Assembly (NCBI GenBank): GCA_017436705.1
Contig: JAFSCP010000031.1
Location: forward strand, 1 to 43,030
Source: Bacillota bacterium
Lineage (GTDB): Bacteria > Bacillota > Clostridia > Peptostreptococcales > Anaerovoracaceae
DNA length: 43,030 bases
Reading direction: 5' to 3'
The notes below the pieces were generated by a model. The model worked only from the letters and a program-made list of their open reading frames with translations, searched no databases and was not told where the DNA came from. The translations under genes were made by a program, and so were the position numbers. Positions within the stretch are counted from its first letter, which is position 1, and each line of letters begins with the position of its first letter. Below are positions 17,430 to 25,255 of the stretch, one piece after another.

Positions 17430-17912
17430 ATGGGATTTTCAGACACTTTTAAAAAATTAGTTGGTATTGAAGAAGTTGATGATGATTTTACAGAAGAAGA
17501 AGTAAAGGCGATGAAGGAAGAAATCCGCAGTGAAGAAAGAAAGCCTGTAAGCAGTTTTCAGCCAAAGGCAGCTTCTGATGCTGTAAAGGTTCCTGTTGAA
17601 AAGCGCGTTTCAATTGCAGGCACCAATGCTTTCAAGCTGGTTGTAATTGAACCTAAGAGCTTCGATGAATGCCCTAAGCTGGTAGACAGCCTCAAGGGCA
17701 GAAGACCTGTTATCATCAACCTTGAAAAGATTGAAACAGAAACTGCGAAGAAGATTTTTGACTTCTTAAGCGGTGCTACATATGCTCTTAACGGCAACGT
17801 TCAGAAGGTAGCAAATAACATCTTTATTTTCGCACCTGAAAGCGTAGATATTGCAGCTAATCAGGAAGAAAGAGGATTTGAATTCGGCGGAAACAAAAAT
17901 CCGTGGAGATAA
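17430..17912 (+). CDS. sepF: Cell division protein SepF
   Basis: 160 residues: an N-terminal amphipathic membrane-binding stretch (MGFSDTFKKLVGIEEVDDD), a flexible linker and the globular SepF/DUF552 domain from about 68 (FKLVVIEPKSFDECPKLVDS, RRPVIINLEKIETETAKKI, DFLSGATYALNGN). SepF anchors FtsZ filaments to the membrane. Order yggS-sepF-yggT-divIVA is conserved in Firmicutes. Confidence 0.97.
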   Translation: MGFSDTFKKLVGIEEVDDDFTEEEVKAMKEEIRSEERKPVSSFQPKAASDAVKVPVEKRVSIAGTNAFKLVVIEPKSFDECPKLVDSLKGRRPVIINLEKIETETAKKIFDFLSGATYALNGNVQKVANNIFIFAPESVDIAANQEERGFEFGGNKNPWR

Positions 17913-17925
17913 ATAAGGAGGGGAA

Positions 17926-18207
17926 ATGGCAAATACAATCGTACTTGCAATATATATGTTTGCTGAAATTCTGAGTACAGCGATGGTTATTCAGGCAATT
18001 CTCAGCTGGTTTGTAAGAGATCCTTACAGCCCTCTCGGCAAACTGTATATGTTAATCAGCAGATTTACTGAACCGTTCGTGGCACCTTGCCGCAAACTGC
18101 TCAGCAGATTCAACACCGGAATGCTTGACTTTTCACTTGTACTTGCACTGGTTATGCTTCAGTTAATTACAAATGTACTGGCAAGACTGGTGTATATGAT
18201 TTTTTAG
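17926..18207 (+). CDS. yggT: YggT/YlmG family membrane protein
   Basis: 93 residues with two membrane helices separated by SWFVRDPYSPLGKLYMLISR and TEPFVAPCRKLL, the YGGT signature. The function is not settled; it belongs to the division-associated sepF cluster. Confidence 0.93.
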   Translation: MANTIVLAIYMFAEILSTAMVIQAILSWFVRDPYSPLGKLYMLISRFTEPFVAPCRKLLSRFNTGMLDFSLVLALVMLQLITNVLARLVYMIF

Positions 18208-18228
18208 TAATTTTGGAGGAGAAATAAC

Positions 18229-18867
18229 GTGATTACACCTGCAGATATTGAAAATAAAGAATTTTCAAGAGCAAAAAAGGGATATAACGAAGAAGAAGTA
18301 GATGAATTCTTAGACCTTATCATTGTAGATATGGAAAAGCTTATCCGTGAAAACCGCCAGCTCAAAAATGAACTGAGCAAGGCACATGTTCAGGTTGACA
18401 AGCACATGTCCACAGAAACATCAATTTACGAAACACTGGAATCAGCACGCTCACTTATGAATGATATTGCTGCCAGTGCTGAAAGACGTGCAGAAATTCT
18501 GCTTAAGAATGCAGAACTTGAAGCAAGCCTCATTACAAGAGAAGCAAGGGAATCCATCGCAAAATACACAGAAGAAGGCAACAAACTCAAAGGAAGAGTT
18601 GAAATGCTCAAGGAAAGATACAGAAGAATGCTTGAAGCTGAAATGGAAAGACTTGATTTCAGCGGAGCGGACATCCTTGAAGACTTTGAAAAGGATTTCC
18701 TGCCTGCATCCATGACTGCAGCAGACAGAGTATCTGAAATGGAGGCTGAAGAAGCTGCAGCAAGCCATGCCGAAGCGACAGCCCAGCATGATGCTGCAAT
18801 AATTGCCGAAAAAATTACAGCAGAGGCCAAGCCAGACTTAACAAAGACAATGGTACACATCAGATGA
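18229..18867 (+). CDS. divIVA: DivIVA-domain cell division/polarity protein
   Basis: 212 residues, GTG start after TTGGAGGAG. The N-terminal lipid-binding DivIVA domain reads ITPADIENKEFSRAKKGYNE and EEVDEFLDLIIVDMEKLI, followed by a long coiled coil to about 160 and an Ala/Glu-rich tail. It binds curved membranes and recruits division or polar proteins. The S4-domain gene ylmH, usually just upstream, is missing. It overlaps lspA by four bases. Confidence 0.95.
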   Translation: MITPADIENKEFSRAKKGYNEEEVDEFLDLIIVDMEKLIRENRQLKNELSKAHVQVDKHMSTETSIYETLESARSLMNDIAASAERRAEILLKNAELEASLITREARESIAKYTEEGNKLKGRVEMLKERYRRMLEAEMERLDFSGADILEDFEKDFLPASMTAADRVSEMEAEEAAASHAEATAQHDAAIIAEKITAEAKPDLTKTMVHIR

Positions 18868-19343
18868 AAAAATTCAGATATTTAATTATTGCGGCGTTGC
18901 TTGCAGCAGACCACCTGCTCAAGTACTATATCAGGGCTACAATGTACAGTGGACAGAGCATCGCGGTGATTGACAATATTTTCAGCATCACTTATGTGCA
19001 GAACAGAGGCGCTGCTTTCAGTATGTTTGAAGGCATGGAAACTCTGCTCACATGGATGCCGGCAATTGCGCTTATAATTGCGGTATGGTACATGGAAAAG
19101 CATATGGAGCAGCACTGGACCCTGATTCTGTCAATGATTCTGATAATTGCCGGAGGTCTTGGAAATCTTATCGACCGTGTGACACTGGGATTTGTTACAG
19201 ATATGTTTGACTTCCATTTCTGGCCAGTGTTCAATATTGCGGACATTGCCATCTGCGTTGGCTGCGGCTTCCTGATTTTATTTATGTTTGTGTTTGACAA
19301 GCCGGAAGACGAAGAAAAGTCAGATACTCCGGCGGAAGCATAG
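18864..19343 (+). CDS. lspA: Lipoprotein signal peptidase
   Basis: 159 residues, four membrane helices. The two catalytic aspartates lie in GGLGNLIDRV and FNIADIAI, as in other type II signal peptidases, and the conserved VQNRGAAFSM is present. It cleaves lipoprotein signal peptides before the lipidated cysteine. The start ATG overlaps the divIVA stop. Confidence 0.97.
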   Translation: MKKFRYLIIAALLAADHLLKYYIRATMYSGQSIAVIDNIFSITYVQNRGAAFSMFEGMETLLTWMPAIALIIAVWYMEKHMEQHWTLILSMILIIAGGLGNLIDRVTLGFVTDMFDFHFWPVFNIADIAICVGCGFLILFMFVFDKPEDEEKSDTPAEA

Positions 19344-19351
19344 GTGGAACC

Positions 19352-20278
19352 ATGAGCAAACAGGAAAAATACACATTTTTAATAGACGAAGAAACTCAAA
19401 GCACTAGAATTGATTTAGTGCTTTCTTTGCTATTACCGGAAACTTCCCGGAGCTTCATCGTCAAGCTCATTGAAGGCGGCGGTCTGGCGGTAAACGGCAA
19501 AGAATGTACATCAAAAAAATATAAGGTTCAGACAGGAGACAGCGTGGAAATCACTGTTCCTGAACCGGAACTTCTCAGTGTGGAAGCTGAAAATATCCCG
19601 CTGGATATCGTATACGAGGACGACCACGTGCTGGTTGTAAATAAGGCCAAAGGTATGGTAGTACATCCGGCTGTGGGTAATTACACAGGCACTCTGGTAA
19701 ACGCAATTATGTACCACTGCGGAGACAGACTTTCTTCAATAAACGGTGTTATCAGACCGGGTATTGTCCACAGAATTGATAAGGACACAAGCGGCCTTCT
19801 GATGATTGCCAAGAATGATAAGGCACACGAATCTCTGTCGGCCCAACTGGCAGAACATTCAATTACAAGACGGTATGTGGCGCTGGTACATAATAATTTC
19901 AGTGAAGATGAAGGAACGGTGGATGCACCTATTGGCCGTGACCCTAAAAACCGGCTGAGAATGGCTGTTACCAGAGAAAACTCCAAAAAAGCAGTTACTC
20001 ACTGGAAAGTACTCGAAAGATTCGGCAAATACACTCTTATCGAAGCCCGCCTGGAAACAGGCAGAACTCATCAGATCAGGGTTCACATGGCTCATCTTAA
20101 CCATCCGTTGGTAGGTGATATGGTGTACGGACCTAAAAAGCAGGCTCTTACTGAAGACGGCCAGATGCTTCACGCAAAAATTCTGGGCTTCGTACATCCG
20201 GCAACAGGGGAGTATATGGAATTTGAACGTCCGCTGCCGGAAAGTTTTGAAAAGATTTTAGATAAGATAAGAAAATAA
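19352..20278 (+). CDS. rluD: RluD-type 23S rRNA pseudouridine synthase
   Basis: 308 residues: an N-terminal S4 domain (about 15-75) and an RluA-family catalytic domain with the active-site aspartate in VHRIDKDTSGLLMIAK, plus ARLETGRTHQIRVHM. It makes pseudouridines in 23S rRNA. lspA-rluD is the conserved order in Firmicutes. Confidence 0.96.
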   Translation: MSKQEKYTFLIDEETQSTRIDLVLSLLLPETSRSFIVKLIEGGGLAVNGKECTSKKYKVQTGDSVEITVPEPELLSVEAENIPLDIVYEDDHVLVVNKAKGMVVHPAVGNYTGTLVNAIMYHCGDRLSSINGVIRPGIVHRIDKDTSGLLMIAKNDKAHESLSAQLAEHSITRRYVALVHNNFSEDEGTVDAPIGRDPKNRLRMAVTRENSKKAVTHWKVLERFGKYTLIEARLETGRTHQIRVHMAHLNHPLVGDMVYGPKKQALTEDGQMLHAKILGFVHPATGEYMEFERPLPESFEKILDKIRK

Positions 20279-20291
20279 GGAGGTAATTCCT

Positions 20292-20942
20292 GTGAAACAG
20301 AGTTTTAATCCGGGGGCAATGCTCTGCCCTGTGCCTGCCGTAATGGTTACCTGCGGTGAAGGCGAAGAAAAAAATATTATTACAATCGCGTGGACCGGAA
20401 TTATCAATTCCAATCCGCCTATGACTTACGTCTCAGTGCGTCCGTCAAGACATTCCCACGCCATCATTGAAAAAACAGGGGAATTTGTAATCAACCTGAC
20501 CACTGAGCAGCTGGCATTTGCCACAGACTACTGCGGTGTAAAGTCCGGCAGAGACGTGGACAAATTCAAGGAAATGAAACTGACTCCTGTGAGAGGTACT
20601 GTTGTAAAGTGTCCGCTTATCGACGAGTCTCCTGTTAACCTTGAGTGCAAGGTAACTGAAGTAAAGCGCTTCGGTACCCACGACATGTTCATCGCAGAAA
20701 TTGTGGCGATGCACGCAAATGATGAAATTATCGATGATAAAGGCAAAATTGATCTGGCTAAGGCAGGTCTGGTTTCATACATTCACGGCGAGTATTTCGC
20801 AGTAAAGAGAGCACCTCTTGGAAAATTCGGCTATTCTATTATGAAGCCTAAAACCAAGAAGCGTATCAACAAGGAAAAACACGCCGAAAGAGTAGAAAAA
20901 AACAGAAGCAAGAGAGCAGAAGACAAGAAAAAAGGGAGGTAA
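20292..20942 (+). CDS. Flavin reductase-like FMN-binding protein
   Basis: 216 residues, GTG start with AGGAGGTAAT upstream. The split-barrel flavin-binding fold is recognisable from CPVPAVMVTCGEGEEKNI, TIAWTGIINSNPPMTYVSV and GEFVINLTTEQLA. Members reduce or merely bind FMN. The C-terminal ~40 residues are strongly Lys/Arg-rich (KPKTKKRINKEKHAERVEKN), unusual for the family and possibly nucleic-acid- or ribosome-binding. The stop codon lies in the loop of a hairpin (20934-20950). Confidence 0.88.
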   Translation: MKQSFNPGAMLCPVPAVMVTCGEGEEKNIITIAWTGIINSNPPMTYVSVRPSRHSHAIIEKTGEFVINLTTEQLAFATDYCGVKSGRDVDKFKEMKLTPVRGTVVKCPLIDESPVNLECKVTEVKRFGTHDMFIAEIVAMHANDEIIDDKGKIDLAKAGLVSYIHGEYFAVKRAPLGKFGYSIMKPKTKKRINKEKHAERVEKNRSKRAEDKKKGR

Positions 20943-20950
20943 TACCTCCC
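20934..20950 (-). terminator. Minus-strand terminator for the Gin-like gene
   Basis: GGGAGGT-AAT-ACCTCCC is a perfect 7-bp stem with a 3-base loop. On the minus strand it is followed by TTTTTTCTTG. The plus-strand flavin reductase stop codon overlaps it. Confidence 0.65.
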
Positions 20951-21088
20951 GGGGACCAATGACTGCATAGTATTTTTATTTGTGAAAGGGAAAGTGTCTG
21001 AACGCATCAAACAATATCGGATGCAAATAAGAAGGTTGGAATTATCCTGTGATTTAAGCGCCGATTAAAAGTAATGTCCAAAACAATC

Positions 21089-21199
21089 TCAGTCAGATGA
21101 CTTAAGCAGGTCGATGCAGTCTTCACACACATAGCCCCCTCTGAATGCAATGTTGTGGCAGATATTTCCGCAAAGGGAACAGCAAGAAGTTCGTTTCAT
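21089..21199 (-). CDS. 36-residue double-CxxC zinc-binding protein, Gin/CsfB-like
   Basis: The start at 21197-21199 has AAAGGAGG eight to nine bases upstream; an upstream in-frame extension has no ribosome site. The peptide carries CSLC then VCEDC spaced by 17 residues, with a hydrophobic tail IDLL. The spacing and the GGYVCEDCID segment resemble Gin (CsfB), the small zinc protein that inhibits sigma-G and other sigma factors in spore formers, but it is about half the usual length. That assignment is tentative; the coding status is supported by the ribosome site and the terminator. Confidence 0.6.
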   Translation of the reverse strand: MKRTSCCSLCGNICHNIAFRGGYVCEDCIDLLKSSD

Positions 21200-21367
21200 G
21201 AGTATTATCCTCCTTTTGTCGTTTAAGTCATAACTAAGAATGTAAGTTGATATTAGCACAATTTTATCGAATGAAAAGAGCAAATTGTATTTTTTGTAAA
21301 AAAATGGACATTAATTGTCATATTTTGGACGGTTTCTGTAATTTGCAGTTTTTGAAAGGAGTATATC

Positions 21368-22219
21368 ATGTATCAGCTGTTTGATCTGGAAGGAAGAAAT
21401 TTTAAAATTCAGGGTTATCATTACCCATGTGAAAATGCAGAAAAAGTTGTGGTCCTTATCCACGGAATCGGTGAACATGCAGGAAGATATGCCCGCATGG
21501 CAGAATATTTTGAAAAGGAAAAGATTGCAATAGTTTCCATGGACCTGAGAGGTCACGGCCGCACAGACGGCAAGCGGGGCCACTGCGCACCACGGGAAGA
21601 AGTGCTTAAAGATATTGATGCACTCATTGAACATGCACAGAAACTTTATCCCGGCATACCAGTAGTAATGTACGGTCACAGCATGGGAGGAAATATCACC
21701 CTCGACTACAGAGCAAGAGGCGGCATGAACGACACTCCTTGCGGCTACATAATTTCTGCACCGTGGATCAGACTCTGCTCACCTGGCGGGGAAGTCCTTT
21801 CCAAACTTCTGGTGCCGCTCGCAAAAATCGCACCTGAGTTTACAATTACCCAGACCATCGGCGAAGAAAAGCTGGGTAACGGGGAATATGTAAAGCCTTA
21901 TGTTGCTGACCCGCTGGTTCATCCGAAGGTTTCTTTCCTCTGTGCTCTCGGCGGTTTCGGAACAGGTCTGGCGCTTGAAAAGGGAACCAACGAGGACAAT
22001 GGCAGAGCGAAGAAGATTCCTTGCCTGCTGATGCACGGCACTGATGATATGGTCTGTTCCATCGAAGGAAGCCGCAGATTTGCAAAGCATCAGAATCCTG
22101 AATATTTCCAGATGATCGAGTGGCCGGGATATTACCATGAAATCCACAACGGTGGTCCGGACGGACTTACCGGTGAAGAAGTTATTCTCAAGGCGATTGA
22201 ATATATCAAGGGGTTATAG
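21368..22219 (+). CDS. Alpha/beta hydrolase, monoacylglycerol lipase-like
   Basis: 283 residues. Motifs of the serine hydrolase family: IHGIGEHAGRYARMAEYF (oxyanion region), DLRGHGRTDGKRG, nucleophile elbow GHSMGG with S105, an Asp in LMHGTDDMVCS and a His in WPGYYHEIHNG. Substrates of relatives are monoglycerides or lysophospholipids. AAAGGAG precedes the ATG. The next gene starts two bases after its stop. Confidence 0.92.
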   Translation: MYQLFDLEGRNFKIQGYHYPCENAEKVVVLIHGIGEHAGRYARMAEYFEKEKIAIVSMDLRGHGRTDGKRGHCAPREEVLKDIDALIEHAQKLYPGIPVVMYGHSMGGNITLDYRARGGMNDTPCGYIISAPWIRLCSPGGEVLSKLLVPLAKIAPEFTITQTIGEEKLGNGEYVKPYVADPLVHPKVSFLCALGGFGTGLALEKGTNEDNGRAKKIPCLLMHGTDDMVCSIEGSRRFAKHQNPEYFQMIEWPGYYHEIHNGGPDGLTGEEVILKAIEYIKGL

Positions 22220-22221
22220 GT

Positions 22222-23007
22222 ATGGCATATTATGAATACAGAGGTTATAAGTGCTGGTACGAAGAGCATGGCAGAGAAAATGACCCGGTAATTGTGATTA
22301 TACCTGATGAGGGCCAGAACGCTGTAGGACTCTTTGCATTTAAAGAAGTGCTGGCTCCTGCTGCAAAAGACAATTACAGTACATACAGGGTTATTCTGAT
22401 GGATTTTCTGGGAACAGGAAAATCAGATGTGCCAAGGATTTCTGTGGGCAGTACATGGCAGGACCAGGCGCTGCAGCTGAAAGAACTTTTTTATCATGGT
22501 CAGTATGGGCCGGCAGTTCTGATTGCTGTTGGCAAAGGCGGAAGCTGTACGGCTGCGGAGTTTTTAAAGGAAGCTCCTGAGCTTGTGGACCGAATTATTG
22601 CTGATGAACAGTATAAAGAGATTTTCGGTGAGCTTACAGAAAGCTTAGGAAAACTCACATATATTGCTGACAGCGCAGAGAAAAGGTCTTATGGAGAATG
22701 GCATGGTTACGCAGTTATGTGCATGCAGCTCCTTGAAGGCTGGACAGAAAAATGTCCATACTGTGGTAATATGATGTACAGGGGCGTAATCCGTGGAGGA
22801 CGGGGACTGGCGACATGGACTCTTGAAAAACTGAGCAATTTCAGTATGAACGAAAATACAGGTGACTGGTTTTATCTTAAAGAAGTGAAAAAGCCTGAGA
22901 GTTTTGCAGAGAAAATTTTCGCAATCCCCAATGAGTCGTGGGACAAAAGGGCCTTTGTCTGCCGTAAGTGTGGCAAGATGATTGCCGATGTGAAAGATCT
23001 GATATAA
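22222..23007 (+). CDS. Degenerate alpha/beta hydrolase fused to a zinc ribbon
   Basis: 261 residues. Residues 1-140 follow the alpha/beta hydrolase pattern (VIVIIPDEGQNAVGLFAF, DFLGTGKSDVP), but the elbow reads AVGKGGS with glycine where the catalytic serine belongs, so hydrolysis is unlikely. From about 176 the protein has CPYCGNMMYRG (C178, C181) and near the C-terminus CRKCG (C247, C250), a four-Cys zinc site resembling the DUF6487 family. The two-base spacing after an intact hydrolase suggests coupling and perhaps a binding partner. Function unknown. Confidence 0.75.
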   Translation: MAYYEYRGYKCWYEEHGRENDPVIVIIPDEGQNAVGLFAFKEVLAPAAKDNYSTYRVILMDFLGTGKSDVPRISVGSTWQDQALQLKELFYHGQYGPAVLIAVGKGGSCTAAEFLKEAPELVDRIIADEQYKEIFGELTESLGKLTYIADSAEKRSYGEWHGYAVMCMQLLEGWTEKCPYCGNMMYRGVIRGGRGLATWTLEKLSNFSMNENTGDWFYLKEVKKPESFAEKIFAIPNESWDKRAFVCRKCGKMIADVKDLI

Positions 23008-23019
23008 GGAGGAAGTGCA

Positions 23020-23502
23020 ATGGAACTGACTCATTTTGACGATAAAGGCAACGCGCGCATGGTAGATGTGACCGAAAAGGAAGACACTATCCGCGAAGCT
23101 GTTGCAAGGGGAAAAATCAAAGTTTCCAGGGCGGTATTCGAAGCTGTGGCTGACAGGCGCATTGCCAAGGGTGACGTGCTTACAGTTGCTACAACAGCAG
23201 GCATTATGGGGGCCAAGAATACTTTCCAGCTGATTCCCATGTGCCACATCCTGCAGCTGACCAAGTGCGCTGTTGACTGGCAGCTTGATGCAGCAGCATG
23301 CGAAATCAATTGTACATGCACTGTCCGCTGCAAAGGTCAGACAGGCGTAGAAATGGAAGCTCTCACTGGTGTGAGCATAGCCCTTCTGACAGTTTACGAC
23401 ATGTGCAAGGCCATTGACAAGAATATGGAAATCGGAGAGATTTACCTTGCGGAAAAGAAGGGCGGTAAAAGCGGCCACATCATAAATCCGCGGGAGGTTT
23501 AG
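23020..23502 (+). CDS. moaC: Cyclic pyranopterin monophosphate synthase MoaC
   Basis: 160 residues. Signature blocks: MGAKNTFQLIPMCHILQLT with the metal/substrate His, and GVEMEALTGVSIALLTVYDM followed by CKAIDK. MoaC with MoaA makes cPMP from GTP, the first step of molybdopterin synthesis. It opens a contiguous cofactor cluster; mogA starts one base after its stop. AAGGAGG precedes the ATG. Confidence 0.97.
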   Translation: MELTHFDDKGNARMVDVTEKEDTIREAVARGKIKVSRAVFEAVADRRIAKGDVLTVATTAGIMGAKNTFQLIPMCHILQLTKCAVDWQLDAAACEINCTCTVRCKGQTGVEMEALTGVSIALLTVYDMCKAIDKNMEIGEIYLAEKKGGKSGHIINPREV

Positions 23503-23503
23503 A

Positions 23504-24001
23504 ATGAAATACAGAGTTGGAATTATAACGCTCAGCGATAAGGGTGCGGCCGGCCAGCGTACGGACGAAAGCGGACCACTTATCCGCAGAATGCTGGAGG
23601 AAGACGGACGTTATTGTGTCGAAAAAGAGGTTATTTTGTCGGATGACCGCGAAAAGCTGGAGTCGGAACTGGTCTGCATGGCCGATGAAGAGGGCATGGA
23701 ACTGATACTGACCACTGGAGGCACAGGCTTTTCGCCGAGAGACAACACGCCGGAAGCTACTATGGCGGTGGCCACTAAAAACGCTCCCGGGATCGCTGAA
23801 TACATGAGAGCAAAGTCCTTTGAAATCACCCCGAAAGGGATGCTTTCAAGAGGAGTTTCAGTTATCAGAAACAGGACTCTGATTATAAATCTGCCCGGCA
23901 GCCCCAAGGCAGTGAGAGAAAATCTGGGCTTTATACTTCCGGCACTTGGCCACGGTCTTGAAATTCTTCTGGGCCGGGGCGGGGAGTGCGGACAGAAATA
24001 G
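23504..24001 (+). CDS. mogA: MogA/MoaB-family molybdopterin adenylyltransferase
   Basis: 165 residues, with the MPT-binding TTGGTGFSPRDNTPEATM and the later INLPGSPKAVRENL. The family adenylates molybdopterin, preparing it for metal insertion by MoeA. In tungsten users MoaB-type proteins do the same; sequence alone does not separate the two. Confidence 0.93.
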   Translation: MKYRVGIITLSDKGAAGQRTDESGPLIRRMLEEDGRYCVEKEVILSDDREKLESELVCMADEEGMELILTTGGTGFSPRDNTPEATMAVATKNAPGIAEYMRAKSFEITPKGMLSRGVSVIRNRTLIINLPGSPKAVRENLGFILPALGHGLEILLGRGGECGQK

Positions 24002-24010
24002 GAGTAAAAA

Positions 24011-25255
24011 ATGGACAAGAATATTGTAAAAGAGTTTTTTAATAAACAGGCGGCAGACTGGGACAGCCATTCAGTCCGCAAGGAAGATATCATCAGCGAA
24101 ATCATGGAAAACTGCCATTTTGAAGAGGGAATGACAGTTCTCGACATTGCCTGCGGTACAGGTGTCCTTTTCCAGGACTATATTGACCGCGGGGCAGAGT
24201 ACATTGCCGGAGTTGACATGTCAGAGGAAATGGTCAAGATTGCCCAGGAAAAGTACCCTGATGTGGACGTTATGTGTACTGACGGCGAAAGACTGGATCT
24301 TGGCGAAGCCTTTGACCTGGTAATGGTATACAATGCATACGCGCACTTCAATGATCCTGAAGGACTTATGGACACGCTGGTCCGTTCAGTAAAGCCGGGC
24401 GGCAGAGTTTCCATTGCCAATGATATCGGCAGAGATGCACTCAACAGGCACCATGAAGAAAAGGCTGCCCTGGTTTCAAAACAGCTTCCTGAAGCAAAAG
24501 AACTTGCAGCAATGCTGGAACCTTATTTCACCATGGAAACTGTAATCGATGACGAAAGAATGTACCAGGTTGTAGGTGTACGCAAAAACAGAAGATACGA
24601 AGAAAACAGAATTTTCACATCAGCCCAGCAGGCTGAACTTGGAAACAAAAAGGCAGCAGTTGTGGGCTGCGGCGGCCTTGGCGGATATGCCATTGAAATG
24701 CTGGCAAGAACAGGCGTGGGTCACATCGTATGCTGCGACGGAGATGTTTTCTGCGAAAGCAACCTGAACCGCCAGATTTTATGTACAGAGGGCAGCATGG
24801 GCCTGCCTAAAGTTCTCATGGCAGACAGCAGACTGGCAGTTGTAAACTCAACAATCCAGATGACTGCATACCAGAATTATCTGGACGAAAACAACGCAGC
24901 TCAGATTCTTGAGGGCTGTGATGTGGTAATAGATGCTCTTGACAGTGTTTCCGGCAAACTTATGCTGCAGAAAGCATGCAAAGAACTTGGAATTCCGATG
25001 GTTCACGGCGCTATTGACGGATGGTTCGGCCAGGTGACTACAATTATGCCGGGTAACGACACACTTTCCGTAATCTACAAAGACGGCGCAGAAGTTTCCG
25101 GCGAAGGCGGAAATCCTGCATTCACGCCTGCAGTTGTGGCAGGAATGCAGGTAAGTGAAGCGCTGAAAGTTCTTACAGGAAGCGAAGATATTCTTGAGCG
25201 CAAGGTAATGTACATCGACCTTCAGACGAATGCTGTGGAAAAGGTGGAACTTTAA
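24011..25255 (+). CDS. Methyltransferase-ThiF/MoeB fusion protein
   Basis: 414 residues in one frame. Residues 1-192 are a class I SAM methyltransferase (VLDIACGTGVLFQDY at 43-57, GVDMSEEM at 67-74, VKPGGRVSIAND). Residues 195-414 are a ThiF/MoeB/E1-like adenylyltransferase: RYEENRIF, nucleotide loop GCGGLGG (219-225), D244, NLNRQ (R254), DALDS and GNPAFTPAVVAG. The CxxC zinc pairs of MoeB are not visible. MoeB activates the C-terminus of MoaD for thiolation; the context suits that, but no moaD is in the window. The role of the methyltransferase half is unknown. The stop overlaps the next start (TAATG). Confidence 0.88.
   Translation: MDKNIVKEFFNKQAADWDSHSVRKEDIISEIMENCHFEEGMTVLDIACGTGVLFQDYIDRGAEYIAGVDMSEEMVKIAQEKYPDVDVMCTDGERLDLGEAFDLVMVYNAYAHFNDPEGLMDTLVRSVKPGGRVSIANDIGRDALNRHHEEKAALVSKQLPEAKELAAMLEPYFTMETVIDDERMYQVVGVRKNRRYEENRIFTSAQQAELGNKKAAVVGCGGLGGYAIEMLARTGVGHIVCCDGDVFCESNLNRQILCTEGSMGLPKVLMADSRLAVVNSTIQMTAYQNYLDENNAAQILEGCDVVIDALDSVSGKLMLQKACKELGIPMVHGAIDGWFGQVTTIMPGNDTLSVIYKDGAEVSGEGGNPAFTPAVVAGMQVSEALKVLTGSEDILERKVMYIDLQTNAVEKVEL

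Noticed and set aside
22645-23478. 277-codon minus-strand frame
   Set aside because: Antisense to the zinc-ribbon gene and moaC, both of which have clear motifs and ribosome sites.
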